DNA of 64,000 nt from JASGIT01 sp047601665. GTDB lineage: Bacteria; Pseudomonadota; Gammaproteobacteria; Burkholderiales; Burkholderiaceae_C. A program made the translations under genes and the position numbers. The DNA lies in NCBI GenBank assembly GCA_047601665.1, contig JASGIT010000001.1, forward strand, positions 4,402,001-4,466,000, written 5' to 3'. A model generated the notes under the pieces. That model was not told the DNA's origin, made no database searches, and saw only the letters and a program-made list of their open reading frames with translations. Position 1 is the stretch's first letter. The number at the start of each line of letters is the position of its first letter. This document shows, piece by piece, positions 25,515 through 35,903 of the stretch.

Positions 25515-26139
25515 ACAGAACGTGCTTGTCCTGCACGTCGCTTTGACCTGCGTCGGCATGGCAACGCTGGCACAGCCGGACCAGGTGCGGCTCGTCTTCG
25601 ACGAGCCTATGCTGCGTTCGGTCTGCAAGGCGCTGGTCTCACTGGACGCCCTACAGATACCCTACGGGCGCGTCACGATCCCGCTCGGAACGACGGACGC
25701 CTTCACCGCCGCGGGCCGCCCGTGGCTCATACAGGACGACACGGTCGGGCACTTTGTCGTCTCCAGCCTTTGGCTGCATGTCGAACCCGAGCGCCTGCAT
25801 ATCGACGTCTGGGAATCCCATAGCGACGACGTGCTGGATGGCCTCATCGAGTTCAGCAAGGTTCCGGCCCTGCGTACCGCCATCGAACGTCAAAGGCGCG
25901 CGAGCGAGGAAGAACTCCTCATGAGCGTGTGCGCCGCGCCCGCTGCGGGCGTTGCGGAAACAGGCGTCGCCGACGGCCTCACAGCCATGCTCGTGCGCGC
26001 ACTGCGCATGGCCGAACCCTGGCTCGTCAAGCTGGGCGATCACATCGGCAACGGCACACCGCAGGACCCGATGGGCCGCTGCAATGCACTCCTGGCGGTT
26101 CGCCGCGCACTCGATCGTGTCCAGGACGCAAGCAGCTAG
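25507..26139 (+). CDS. Hypothetical protein
   Basis: 210 aa from ATG 25507 (MPEQNVLVLHVALTCVGMATLAQ), with GGAG 6 bases upstream; an in-frame ATG at 25495 is the alternative. It is acidic with regular alpha/beta composition (RLVFDEPMLRSVCKALVSLDAL, LWLHVEPERLHIDVWESHSDDVLDGLIEF) and ends in a helical segment. No catalytic motif or membrane segment is recognisable. It is the third gene of the accessory cluster and is spaced 143 bp from the next one. Confidence 0.6.
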   Translation: MPEQNVLVLHVALTCVGMATLAQPDQVRLVFDEPMLRSVCKALVSLDALQIPYGRVTIPLGTTDAFTAAGRPWLIQDDTVGHFVVSSLWLHVEPERLHIDVWESHSDDVLDGLIEFSKVPALRTAIERQRRASEEELLMSVCAAPAAGVAETGVADGLTAMLVRALRMAEPWLVKLGDHIGNGTPQDPMGRCNALLAVRRALDRVQDASS

Positions 26140-26282
26140 ACCACACCTCAAACACCAGTGAACACGGCGCGCACGGCGCCGCCACTGCATCCCGAGGCCA
26201 TCTCGGCCTCTTGACCCACCGGACGGGGGCTCCCTCCCCGCCGGGCGAGGGCGTCTCTCGTCTTTCCTATTTGGAGCAGAGC

Positions 26283-26732
26283 ATGTCCACAGCATTCTTG
26301 GCCAAACGGCCAACCCAGAAGGTGCCTCCTGAGCACTTCCCAAGCATCCAGAACGGCCTGGTCCTCACGGATCCACACGACCGCAGCGCACTGACGGTCT
26401 GCGGCCTGAGCGACATCGACCGTTCACTGCCATGGCACGACCTGAAGCTGCCGCGCGTCGCCCTCAGACTCGACGATGTCTTGGTCACCGACATCGGCGA
26501 AGAGTGCTCCATGCACCCGTTGCGCCACACCGAGGTCGGCAATGACTACTACATCGAGTACCTGAGGCCCCTGCGCACGCTTTGGCTCAGGTACCAGCAG
26601 ATCCTCGGTGGGCGACTGCTGATGCCGATGACCGAAGACCAAGCCCAGCGCTTCGAGGCAGCGGCGGTGGCACTGCGCCGAGCCGATGCCGGCTCCGACC
26701 AATTCCCTTTGGGCAGCCGGAGCGCATCATGA
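26283..26732 (+). CDS. Hypothetical protein
   Basis: 149 aa from ATG 26283 with a GGAGCAG ribosome binding site. Segments LPRVALRLDDVLVTDIGEECSMHPLRHTEVGNDYYIEYL and RPLRTLWLRYQQILGGRLLMPMTEDQAQRFEAAAVALRRAD look like a compact alpha/beta protein. No family recognised. It overlaps the following zinc-ribbon-like gene by 4 bp (ATGA), so the two are coupled. Confidence 0.6.
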   Translation: MSTAFLAKRPTQKVPPEHFPSIQNGLVLTDPHDRSALTVCGLSDIDRSLPWHDLKLPRVALRLDDVLVTDIGEECSMHPLRHTEVGNDYYIEYLRPLRTLWLRYQQILGGRLLMPMTEDQAQRFEAAAVALRRADAGSDQFPLGSRSAS

Positions 26733-27121
26733 GCGACAAATCCCACGTCTCCCTCGAGCAGCACGTATGCCTTGTCTGCGGCACAACGTTCGATACCGGC
26801 AGCATCCTGCTCGACAAGCGCCTTCGCGCGAGCATGGCACGCCACACAGTCACCGGCTGGGGCCTGTGCCCGGAGCATCAGAAGCTCTTTGATGATGGCT
26901 TTGTCGCGCTGGTCGAGTGCGATCCCCAGCGCAGCGGTTCGCCAGAGGGGGGACACATGAAGCCAGAGGAGGCCTACCGAACCGGCCGGGTAGCCCATCT
27001 TCGGCGCACGGTGTTCGCCGAGGTGTTCAACGCGCCGATCGCTGACAAGCAGGCGTGCGTCTTCGTCGAGCCTGGCATCATCGAACGGCTGCAGTCGATG
27101 GTGAGTCCAGCGGCAGGCTGA
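26729..27121 (+). CDS. Small cysteine/histidine protein of accessory-element type
   Basis: 130 aa from ATG 26729. The N-terminal part CLVCGTTFDTGSILLDKRLRAS..GWGLCPEHQKLFDDG has a CxxC and a CPEH pair that could bind zinc. The C-terminal part reads YRTGRVAHLRRTVFAEVFN and CVFVEPGIIERLQS. From memory, near-identical proteins occur on conjugative plasmids and ICEs of Burkholderiales, with no known function. It is the last gene of its unit and is followed by a strong terminator. Confidence 0.65.
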   Translation: MSDKSHVSLEQHVCLVCGTTFDTGSILLDKRLRASMARHTVTGWGLCPEHQKLFDDGFVALVECDPQRSGSPEGGHMKPEEAYRTGRVAHLRRTVFAEVFNAPIADKQACVFVEPGIIERLQSMVSPAAG

Positions 27122-27142
27122 TCGCGCCGCGTGTACCCTGGT

Positions 27143-27178
27143 GCGCCGTCCCCTTCGGGGACGGCGCGCTTCTTCTTT
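27143..27178 (+). terminator. Rho-independent terminator
   Basis: A perfect 11-bp stem GCGCCGTCCCC/GGGGACGGCGC with a TTC loop, followed by the T-rich TTCTTCTTT. It ends the five-gene unit 22 bp after its last stop. Confidence 0.88.
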
Positions 27179-27504
27179 CCGCGCAGGACGCCGGCGCACT
27201 TTCATCAGCACAACAGCGCGCATGTGCGCCACACCGAATCGGACGCGATGTCCGGAAATTGAACAGGTCCCCACCACAATCTCCAGCACTCCAAGCCAGA
27301 TCCGAAGCGGCACCACATCGAGCCCAGTCCAACGTTTGATCAATGCCCGGCTTGAGCCAATGGATTCGCGTGCTTCGGCACGGGCCACGGCACACTGGCC
27401 CGGTCTGCAAAGTGCGCAGCCCCTTGAATTCGCGCTCGGCGGCTCCGGCGAATGGCGACGCCTTCAGCCATCGGTGCAGCAATGCTACTCAGTGTGAAGC
27501 TGCG
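27179..27504. other. Intergenic stretch, no gene supported
   Basis: About 325 bp between the terminator and the stop of the TetR gene. No start, motif or repeat worth naming was found. Confidence 0.45.
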
Positions 27505-28131
27505 TCATGCCGACAGCATCCGATTGAACAGCACCGCCAGCCGGTCGCAAATCGGCTCCACATCGTGGATCTGGGCCGCGATCGCGTCATCGACCACGCC
27601 GTGCATGCCGTCGAAGATCATGATCGCCGCGGCGCGCACATCCGGCAGCGTCCACGCTCCCGCATCGGCACCGGCGGTCAGCAGTTCCGTGAGCTGCGCA
27701 ATGACGATCTCCTTGTCCCGCACATTGCGGTGGCTGGGACGGAACGCGTGGAACACCACGTCGTGCAGTTGGTAGTTGGCGATATAAGCCGACACGGCGC
27801 CGCGCAACCAGGCGGCAAAGCGCGCACGGTGGTCGTCGGCAGGGCAGGCCTGGATCGCTTGCGCCACGTCGCCCGTGAAATCGCGCGAGAAGCGTTCTCT
27901 TAGCGCCAGGATCACGTCTTCCTTGGTTTCGAAGTAGTGATAGAAGGTGCCCTTGCCGACGCCGGCGCGCTCCACGATGTCGTTGACGGTCGTGGCCTCG
28001 ATGCCGTTGGCAATGAAAAGCGCGGCGGCCGCGGACATCAGGTCGTCCACCCGCACTTCAGCCGGGAGGATTCGCCTCACGCGCGGCCGGCGCTCACGCG
28101 ATACGGTCCCCACTCTCGCTGCCGTCGCCAT
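27505..28131 (-). CDS. TetR/AcrR family repressor
   Basis: 208 aa. The N-terminal helix-turn-helix is clear: LMSAAAALFIANGIEATTVNDIVERAGVGKGTFYHYFETKEDVILAL (residues about 30-78). The C-terminal ligand domain is all-helical and unlike named members. It faces the MFS exporter gene across 136 bp containing the palindrome GACCGAC-G-GTCGGTC, so it most likely represses that exporter and perhaps itself until a toxic ligand binds. A basic N-terminal extension (RERRPRVRRILPAEVRV) precedes the usual start of the domain. Confidence 0.88.
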   Translation of the reverse strand: MATAARVGTVSRERRPRVRRILPAEVRVDDLMSAAAALFIANGIEATTVNDIVERAGVGKGTFYHYFETKEDVILALRERFSRDFTGDVAQAIQACPADDHRARFAAWLRGAVSAYIANYQLHDVVFHAFRPSHRNVRDKEIVIAQLTELLTAGADAGAWTLPDVRAAAIMIFDGMHGVVDDAIAAQIHDVEPICDRLAVLFNRMLSA

Positions 28132-28209
28132 CCTTCACCTCCGCCAAGCGTTTCGACCCTGAGTCGATGGCTCCAATATTACCTTATTCAGCAACTGGTT
28201 ACTGAGATT

Positions 28210-28224
28210 GACCGACGGTCGGTC
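28210..28224. promoter_or_regulatory. TetR-type operator
   Basis: GACCGACGGTCGGTC, a 15-bp palindrome with perfect 7-bp arms in the divergent TetR/MFS region; GACCGACxGTCGGTC is a common operator form for TetR-family repressors. Confidence 0.75.
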
Positions 28225-28267
28225 TAATATTCAAGGCATTCAGAAACCAAGAAATCCGGACGTTTCC

Positions 28268-29794
28268 ATGGCCTCTTCTCGTCGTCCCTTCGCGGTGGCC
28301 GCCGTCTACCTGGGCACCTTCATGGCCACGCTAGCCATCAGCATCGTCAGCGTGGCGCTCCCTACGATCCAGGCTGACTTGGGAACGAGCCTGGCGGACC
28401 TGCAATGGGTCGTGGGTGCCTACACGCTGTGCTTGTCGGCATTCATGCTGTCAGCCGGGCCACTGGCCGACCGCTATGGCCGCAAGCGAACCTGGCTGGG
28501 CGGCATCGCCATGTTCACATTGGGATCGGCCGTCTGCGCCGGCGCGCATTCGCTGCCCCTGCTGATTGCCGGGTGCGCGTTGCAAGGCATCGCGGGGGCG
28601 CTGGTCATTCCAGGCGCGCTGTCGATCCTCACGCAAGCCTTCCCTGACCCGGCGGCGCGGGCACACGTCATCGGCGGCTGGTCCTCGTTCAGCGCCATCT
28701 CCCTGATCCTCGGGCCAATGCTCGGGGGCCTGCTGGTGGATCACGTGGGCTGGCCCAGCATCTTCCTGCTCAACCTGCCGATCGGCCTCATGACGGTCGG
28801 CCTCGGCCTGTGGGCGGTCGAGGAAAGCGCACATCCCGACCACGCGGCGCTCGATCCGGCTGGCCAGACGCTCAGCATCGTATTTCTGGGCACGCTGACC
28901 TATGCGCTGATCGGTGCGGGACATGCTGGCTGGGGCGCGGCGCAGACCCTCCTCCCGTTACTTGCCTCCGCAGTGGCCCTGGTGCTGTTCGTCGCCGTCG
29001 AACTGCGCTGCGCACGCCCTGTTTTGCCGGTCGACCTGTTTCGTCAAGGGGACTTCGCAGCCGTCAACTTCGCGTCTTTCGCACTGGGTTTTTCGGGCTA
29101 CAGCAGCCTGTTCCTGTTCTCGCTCTTCCTGCAGCAGGCGCAAGGCTGGTCGGCAACGCAGACGGGCTGGCGCATGGCGCCGGTGTTCATCGCGATGGCC
29201 GTCGTTTCTCCGCTGTTCGGCAGGCTCTCGAAATCCTGCGGCACGCAGCGGCTCATGATCACCGGTTATGGGCTGCTGGGCCTGTCGATGCTGGCGATGA
29301 CCGCGTTCACGCCGACCACGCCCTATGGGTTCATGGCTCCGTGCTTTGCCTTGCTCGGCGTCGGTCTGGGCCTGGCCGTTCCGAGCACCGGCGCGGCCGT
29401 GATGGCAGGCGCCCCGCGCCAGCGCACGGGCTCAGCATCGGCGACGATGAATGCGTTGCGCCAGGGCGGTATGACGATCGGCATCGCGCTGCTGGGAACC
29501 TTCATGAGCCTGCGTGCCGTGATGTCGCTGGACGGCGCGCTGTCGCGATCGGGCGTTCACGACGCGGCCATGCTCGCTGGCCAGGCCGTGCATCGACACG
29601 AGATGCCGGCGGCGTTGCACGTTGCGCCGGATGCGTTCAAGCAGTGGCTTGAGGATGCCTTTGCGCACGGATTCACCCTTGCGGCGGCGGTCGCGGGTGC
29701 CTTGGCGTTGGCCGCGGCGGTCATCCTCACCCTTGCGGCCAGGCGCGGGCGGCTCGTGGTAGCAGACATTGCTCAGGCCAACCCGAAGCGCTGA
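28268..29794 (+). CDS. MFS multidrug exporter, DHA2 (14-TM, EmrB/QacA) type
   Basis: 508 aa from ATG 28268 (MASSRRPFAVAAVYLGTFMATLAISIVSVALPTIQADLG); in-frame upstream starts from 28208 run through the operator. It shows the DHA2 pattern: LQWVVGAYTLCLSAFMLSAGPLADRYGRKRTWLGG (motif A), then GVGLGLAVPSTGAAVMAGAPRQRTGSASATMNALRQGG in the C-terminal half, and about 14 hydrophobic segments. It is an inner-membrane proton antiporter, probably for toxic organics. Controlled by the divergent TetR gene. No partner adaptor gene follows, but a minus-strand outer-membrane factor gene converges on its end. Confidence 0.9.
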   Translation: MASSRRPFAVAAVYLGTFMATLAISIVSVALPTIQADLGTSLADLQWVVGAYTLCLSAFMLSAGPLADRYGRKRTWLGGIAMFTLGSAVCAGAHSLPLLIAGCALQGIAGALVIPGALSILTQAFPDPAARAHVIGGWSSFSAISLILGPMLGGLLVDHVGWPSIFLLNLPIGLMTVGLGLWAVEESAHPDHAALDPAGQTLSIVFLGTLTYALIGAGHAGWGAAQTLLPLLASAVALVLFVAVELRCARPVLPVDLFRQGDFAAVNFASFALGFSGYSSLFLFSLFLQQAQGWSATQTGWRMAPVFIAMAVVSPLFGRLSKSCGTQRLMITGYGLLGLSMLAMTAFTPTTPYGFMAPCFALLGVGLGLAVPSTGAAVMAGAPRQRTGSASATMNALRQGGMTIGIALLGTFMSLRAVMSLDGALSRSGVHDAAMLAGQAVHRHEMPAALHVAPDAFKQWLEDAFAHGFTLAAAVAGALALAAAVILTLAARRGRLVVADIAQANPKR

Positions 29795-29914
29795 CGCGCT
29801 CCGACCGTACAGATCCACATATTTCGATGGGAAATGACGAGAGCCAGACTCGGATCTGGCGCGCGCCGACCCATCTTCATCGAGATGCACTCTGCCGAAG
29901 CTACTGGCATGTCA

Positions 29915-31321
29915 TCACGAATTCCCGGCTGGGAGCTCAGAAGCCGGTTCCTGCCAGCCCCCGCCCAGCGCCTGGTACAGCGCAACCGCCGCCTGCAGCC
30001 GCGCCTGCTTCAGTTGCACTGCCAAGTCCTGCGCCGCAAACAGCGTCTGCTGCGCCGTCAGCACCGTGAGCATCGTCTCGGCGCCTGCGCGGTAGCGCGA
30101 CTGCGCCAGCACGTAGGCACGCCGGGCCTGGGCCAGTGCCTCGTCCTGGGCCTGGCCTTGCGCATCCAGCCCGGCGGCTGCATTGAGCGCCTTGTCCACG
30201 TCCGCGAAGGCCGAGACGATCGCGCCGTGGTAGCCGGCCAGCAGTTCCTCTCGCTGCGCCAGCGCCAGGTCACGCGCACCGCGCAGCCGCCCGGCATCGA
30301 AGATCGGCGCCGCCAGGCCGGCCGCGATGCTGTAGAGCGGCGTGCTGAACAGCGTGTGCGCGGTGTCGCTGGCATAGCCGGCACTGGCGCTCAGCGTCAG
30401 GCCGGGCAGCATCGCCGCACGCGCGGCCGCGATGTTGGCATCGGCGGCGGCCAGTTGCGCCTCGGCCCGCGCGATGTCCGGGCGGCGCGTGAGCAGCGCC
30501 GAGGGAACGCCGGCATCGACGTGCGGCAAGGCCACAGCACCCAGGGTATCGGCCGCGATGCCGAGCTGTCCCACAGGCAGGCCCAGCCAGACGGCCAGTG
30601 TCGTCTCGCTGTCGCGCGCCGCCTGCCCCAGCGCCTCGGCGCCGCGCTGCTGGCTGGCCACCAGGCCGCGCTGCTGCGCCACGTCCAGCGGCGAAGCGGC
30701 GCCCGCCCGGGCCTGCGCCTGCACCAGGGCAAGCGTCTGCCGTGCCAGCTCCAGGCTTCGGGCCGCGATGGCGGCTCGTTCGCGCAGCGCCACGGTCTGC
30801 AGCCACAGCGAAGCGGCGCCCCCCACGACGGTGAGGCGCACCGTGTCCCGGTCGTATCCGGACGCGCGCAGCGATGCCTGCGCGGCGTCACGCAGCGCCC
30901 GGTTGCGCCCCCAGAAGTCGATCCCATAGCTGGCCGACAGCCCGGCCGCGAAGCTGTTGCCATTGCCGTCGGTGACGCTGCCGGCACCGCCCGTCTGGCG
31001 GCCGGCCGATGCATTCAGATCCACGGTGGGCCACAGGCCGGCGCCTGCGATGCGGGCCTGCGCCGACGCCTGGTGAACGCGCGCCACGGCTGCGGCCAGG
31101 TCGGTGCTGCCGGCCAGTGCACGCCGCACCACGCCATCCAGCTCGGCACTGCCGAAACAGCGCCACCAGTCTGGCGTGACGGCCTCGCCGGCCGGCGACG
31201 TGCTGCGCCAGGCACTGGGAACGGCGATGCCCGGATCGGGCACAGTCGGCAGCTCGGCGCAACCCGACAAAATTAATCCGCCAGCCAGTACCAGAAACAG
31301 CGGTCTGCGCAGAAGCATCAT
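29915..31321 (-). CDS. NodT-type outer-membrane factor lipoprotein of an efflux system
   Basis: About 468 aa from ATG 31321 (a second ATG follows at once). The N-terminus is a lipoprotein signal (LFLVLAGGLILSGCAEL, Cys near residue 21), followed by two TolC-like repeats; PAWRS-like entry PSAWRSTSPAGEAVTPDWWRCFGSAELDGVVRRAL and RRPDIARAEAQLAAADANIAAARAAMLPGLTLSA are typical of the NodT/OprM group. It forms the outer-membrane channel for the MacA/MacB pair encoded just upstream, whose stop lies 8 bp from its start. It is the last gene of the locus A operon. Confidence 0.9.
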   Translation of the reverse strand: MMLLRRPLFLVLAGGLILSGCAELPTVPDPGIAVPSAWRSTSPAGEAVTPDWWRCFGSAELDGVVRRALAGSTDLAAAVARVHQASAQARIAGAGLWPTVDLNASAGRQTGGAGSVTDGNGNSFAAGLSASYGIDFWGRNRALRDAAQASLRASGYDRDTVRLTVVGGAASLWLQTVALRERAAIAARSLELARQTLALVQAQARAGAASPLDVAQQRGLVASQQRGAEALGQAARDSETTLAVWLGLPVGQLGIAADTLGAVALPHVDAGVPSALLTRRPDIARAEAQLAAADANIAAARAAMLPGLTLSASAGYASDTAHTLFSTPLYSIAAGLAAPIFDAGRLRGARDLALAQREELLAGYHGAIVSAFADVDKALNAAAGLDAQGQAQDEALAQARRAYVLAQSRYRAGAETMLTVLTAQQTLFAAQDLAVQLKQARLQAAVALYQALGGGWQEPASELPAGNS

Positions 31322-31329
31322 CGCCCGCC

Positions 31330-33317
<1,988 letters not shown>

Positions 33318-33321
<4 letters not shown>

Positions 33322-34514
33322 CACCGGAATCTCCCGGCTCCTGAGCGTTCGCGCCGGATGCCCGTGACCAACGCATCGCCGGCCTTCAGGCCCGACAGCA
33401 CCTCGGCATGCAGGCGGTCGTGCACGCCGGTTCGGACTTCGCGTGCCACCACGCGGCCATCCACCAGCACCTGCGCGGCATAGGTGTCCGGCTTGCCGGC
33501 GACGGGCTGCAAAGCGGTCAGCGGCGCGACCAGCACGTGGGCGGCGCTGGCCTGCACGAAGAACACCTGTGCGCTCATCTGCGGCATCAGCGCGCCGTCG
33601 GTATTGTCCACGTCGAACAGCACGGTGTAGAGCACCACCTTGCCGGCGGCGGCCGGTGCGGCCGCGGCGGTGGCCGCATCGCCGCTGGGCGTCTGCGGGC
33701 GCGGCGGCGCGGGCAGGATCTGCCGCACGCGGCTCGTCCAACGGCGCGGGCCAGCGTCGGTCTGGCCGCCCAGGGTGGTGAAGTACACCGGCATGCCGGG
33801 CTTGATCTTGCCGATGTCGGCCTCGGACACGTCGGTCCACACCGTCATCCTCGACAGGTCGGCAATGCGCAGGATGTTGGGCGTCTGGTAGGTCGCGTTG
33901 AGGGTCTGCCCCTCGCGCGCATCGAGCGTGACGACGGTGCCGGCCGCGGGTGCATAGATGCGGGTGTAGCCCAACTGGGCCTCGTCGCCCTTCAGGGTTG
34001 ATTGGGCACCGTTGACCTGGGCCTGGAGATCGGCGATGCGCGCCGTCACCACCCGCAGGTTCGACTCGGCGGCTTGTACGTCCTGCTTGCGCGTCGCGCC
34101 ATCCTGGCGCATCTGGTGCTGGCGATCGGCCTCCTGTTGCGCCAGATCGCGCTGGGCCTGGGCCTGGGCAACCTGCGCGCGCAGGCTGTCGAGCGTCGCG
34201 CGGTCGGCATCGGCCTTGGCCTGCTGCACCGCCGGGTCGATCTCCACCAGCAGATCGCCCTTCTTGACCACGCTGCCGGGCTGCACGGCGATGCGGCGGA
34301 TGGCGCCCGAGGCCTGGGCGCCCACGTCCACGTAGCTCAGCGGCTGCAACGTGCCCAGCGCGGTGACGCTGGATTCGATGTCGCCATCGGCGATGGGCAC
34401 CGTGTCGATCACCTCCACGGTGCGCAGCAGCGTCCACCACAGCAGCCCGGCCAACAGCAGCAGCGCGATCAGAAAAGGGACGGTGCGGACAAGACGAGTG
34501 CGGCGAATCGGCAT
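33318..34514 (-). CDS. macA: MacA-type periplasmic adaptor
   Basis: About 398 aa from ATG 34514 (MPIRRTRLVRTVPFLIALLLLAGLLWW), with one N-terminal membrane anchor. A lipoyl-like half motif VDVGAQASGAIRRIAVQPGSVVKKGDLL comes first, then a long hairpin coiled coil (AKADADRATLDSLRAQVAQAQAQRDLAQQEADRQ and onwards), the second lipoyl half (YTRIYAPAAGTVVTLDAREGQTL) and a beta-barrel domain. An Ala/Pro-rich insert (PAPPRPQTPSGDAATAAAAP) interrupts the barrel. It bridges MacB and the outer-membrane channel. Its start touches the stop of the 60-aa membrane gene (TGATG). Confidence 0.9.
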
Positions 34515-34696
34515 CAGCGGCGTCCTGGCCTCATGCCGAAGTACGCCGCAACCACGATGGGAATCGCCAGCGCGATCCACGCCAGGGCATGCCAGACGCC
34601 GGTGCCCATCAGCGCGGCCAGCAGGCCGAACACCGTCAGAACCGCGAGCGCGATCGGTATCTTCCAGACCCGCTGCAATAAAGAATTTCTCATCAT
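34514..34696 (-). CDS. 60-aa membrane protein accompanying PepSY protein
   Basis: ATG 34696 overlaps the PepSY stop (TGATG) and its own stop touches the macA start. The protein (MMRNSLLQRVWKIPIALAVL..., ending FGMRPGRR) has two hydrophobic stretches, ALAVLTVFGLLAAL and WIALAIPIVVAAYF. Proteins of the same length and layout follow the PepSY genes at 51393 and 58929, which makes it a real, conserved gene. A small subunit or assembly partner of the PepSY protein is the simplest idea; function is unknown. Confidence 0.75.
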   Translation of the reverse strand: MMRNSLLQRVWKIPIALAVLTVFGLLAALMGTGVWHALAWIALAIPIVVAAYFGMRPGRR

Positions 34697-35892
34697 CAAT
34701 GTCTTGGCGGCGCAGTCTTCGCCGTAGGTGTGGCCTGCGGTGCGGCGGCCATGCGCTGTATCCGGTGGGCGTGGGTCTCGCGCCGCGCGATCCACAGATA
34801 CAGGCCGCTGCCCAGCACGATGAGCGTGATGATATCCAGCAGCGCCCACAGCACCTTCAGCGGCAAGCCGCCGTAGTCGCCGAAGTGCAGCGGGCGCGAG
34901 ACCTCCAGCGCGCGCAGGTACCAGGGCATGCGCACCACCGCCGTCAGCGCGCCCGTGCGCGCATCTACCAGCACGGGCGTGAACAGCCGCGAAGTCAGGC
35001 TGGTGCTGCCGTGGCCCCAAAGCAGGTAGTGGTAGGGGCTGCCGCCCTCGTCGCCGGGATAGGTGATGCCGGTGAACGTCGTTGCCGGCACCGCGCGCCG
35101 GGCGGTGTCCAGCGCCGCCTGCACCGAGCCGAGTTCAGTTTGCGCCGGTGCCGGCTTGCCGCGCCAGGGCGTCAGCACGGCCTGCACATCGGTGCGCTGC
35201 CAGATGGCGAACAACGGCGTGGACAACTCGTTCAGGATACCCGTGGCGCCCACGACAAAGGCCCAGGCCAGTGTGACGATGCCCAGCAGGTTATGCAGGT
35301 CCAGCCACTTCAGACGCGTGGAACGCTCCGCACGCACCGTGCCGAAATCCAGCTTCCTCATGAAGGGGCCGTACAGCACCGCGCCGGAGACGATGGCTAT
35401 CACAAAGAGCAGTGCCATCAGTCCTAGAAACAGTTCACCTAATAAGCCTGCAAATAAATCTCTGTGCAGGCTTAGCACTAAGCCCACGAACGATCTATGC
35501 CGCTGCTCAGGCGGCTGGGATTCCTCCAGAACCTGCGCCGTGCGAGCATCGAAGCGTATGAAATGCTCAGCCTTTCGATTGGCTTTGATCGCTTCCCGTG
35601 ATGGTGCCATCCACAGATAGACCTGCGGCTCAGCATCATCGACGAAGAACGACGTGATGATCTGATTTGGGTACATCTCGCGTCCGATGGCCGCAAGATG
35701 ATCCAAATTTGGACGCTGGATATCGGAATCGACATTGGCATACCGCGTCGAAGAGGTAAGCCAATCGTTGATTTCCTCACTGAACACCAAAGGCAACCCA
35801 GTGAGGCAGATTATGAACAAGAATGTGGTGCAAATCAAGCTCGCCCACTTATGGATGATGAACCATCTGTGCAGTGATTGTGTACGAGCCAT
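34696..35892 (-). CDS. PepSY-associated TM protein (iron reductase/uptake type)
   Basis: 398 aa. Four hydrophobic spans: WASLICTTFLFIICLTGLPLVF, LFLGLMALLFVIAIVSGAVLY, LLGIVTLAWAFVVGATGIL and WALLDIITLIVLGSGLYLWI, with the family's HKWASL, LHRDLFAG, WLDLHNLLG and RPLHFGDYGG motifs, whose histidines may bind heme. Members next to siderophore receptors are thought to act in periplasmic or inner-membrane iron reduction (FsrB/PiuB-like). It starts 11 bp after the receptor gene. The N-terminal ~150 codons are visibly richer in A/T than the rest, suggesting a recombination joint near 35430. Confidence 0.88.
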   Translation of the reverse strand: MARTQSLHRWFIIHKWASLICTTFLFIICLTGLPLVFSEEINDWLTSSTRYANVDSDIQRPNLDHLAAIGREMYPNQIITSFFVDDAEPQVYLWMAPSREAIKANRKAEHFIRFDARTAQVLEESQPPEQRHRSFVGLVLSLHRDLFAGLLGELFLGLMALLFVIAIVSGAVLYGPFMRKLDFGTVRAERSTRLKWLDLHNLLGIVTLAWAFVVGATGILNELSTPLFAIWQRTDVQAVLTPWRGKPAPAQTELGSVQAALDTARRAVPATTFTGITYPGDEGGSPYHYLLWGHGSTSLTSRLFTPVLVDARTGALTAVVRMPWYLRALEVSRPLHFGDYGGLPLKVLWALLDIITLIVLGSGLYLWIARRETHAHRIQRMAAAPQATPTAKTAPPRH

Positions 35893-35903
35893 TCACCATA
35901 ACC

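Noticed and set aside
29834..31276. Plus-strand frame of 480 codons opposite the outer-membrane factor gene
   Set aside because: Antisense shadow of a well-recognised NodT-type gene; the translation is Arg/Gln/Gly repetitive.
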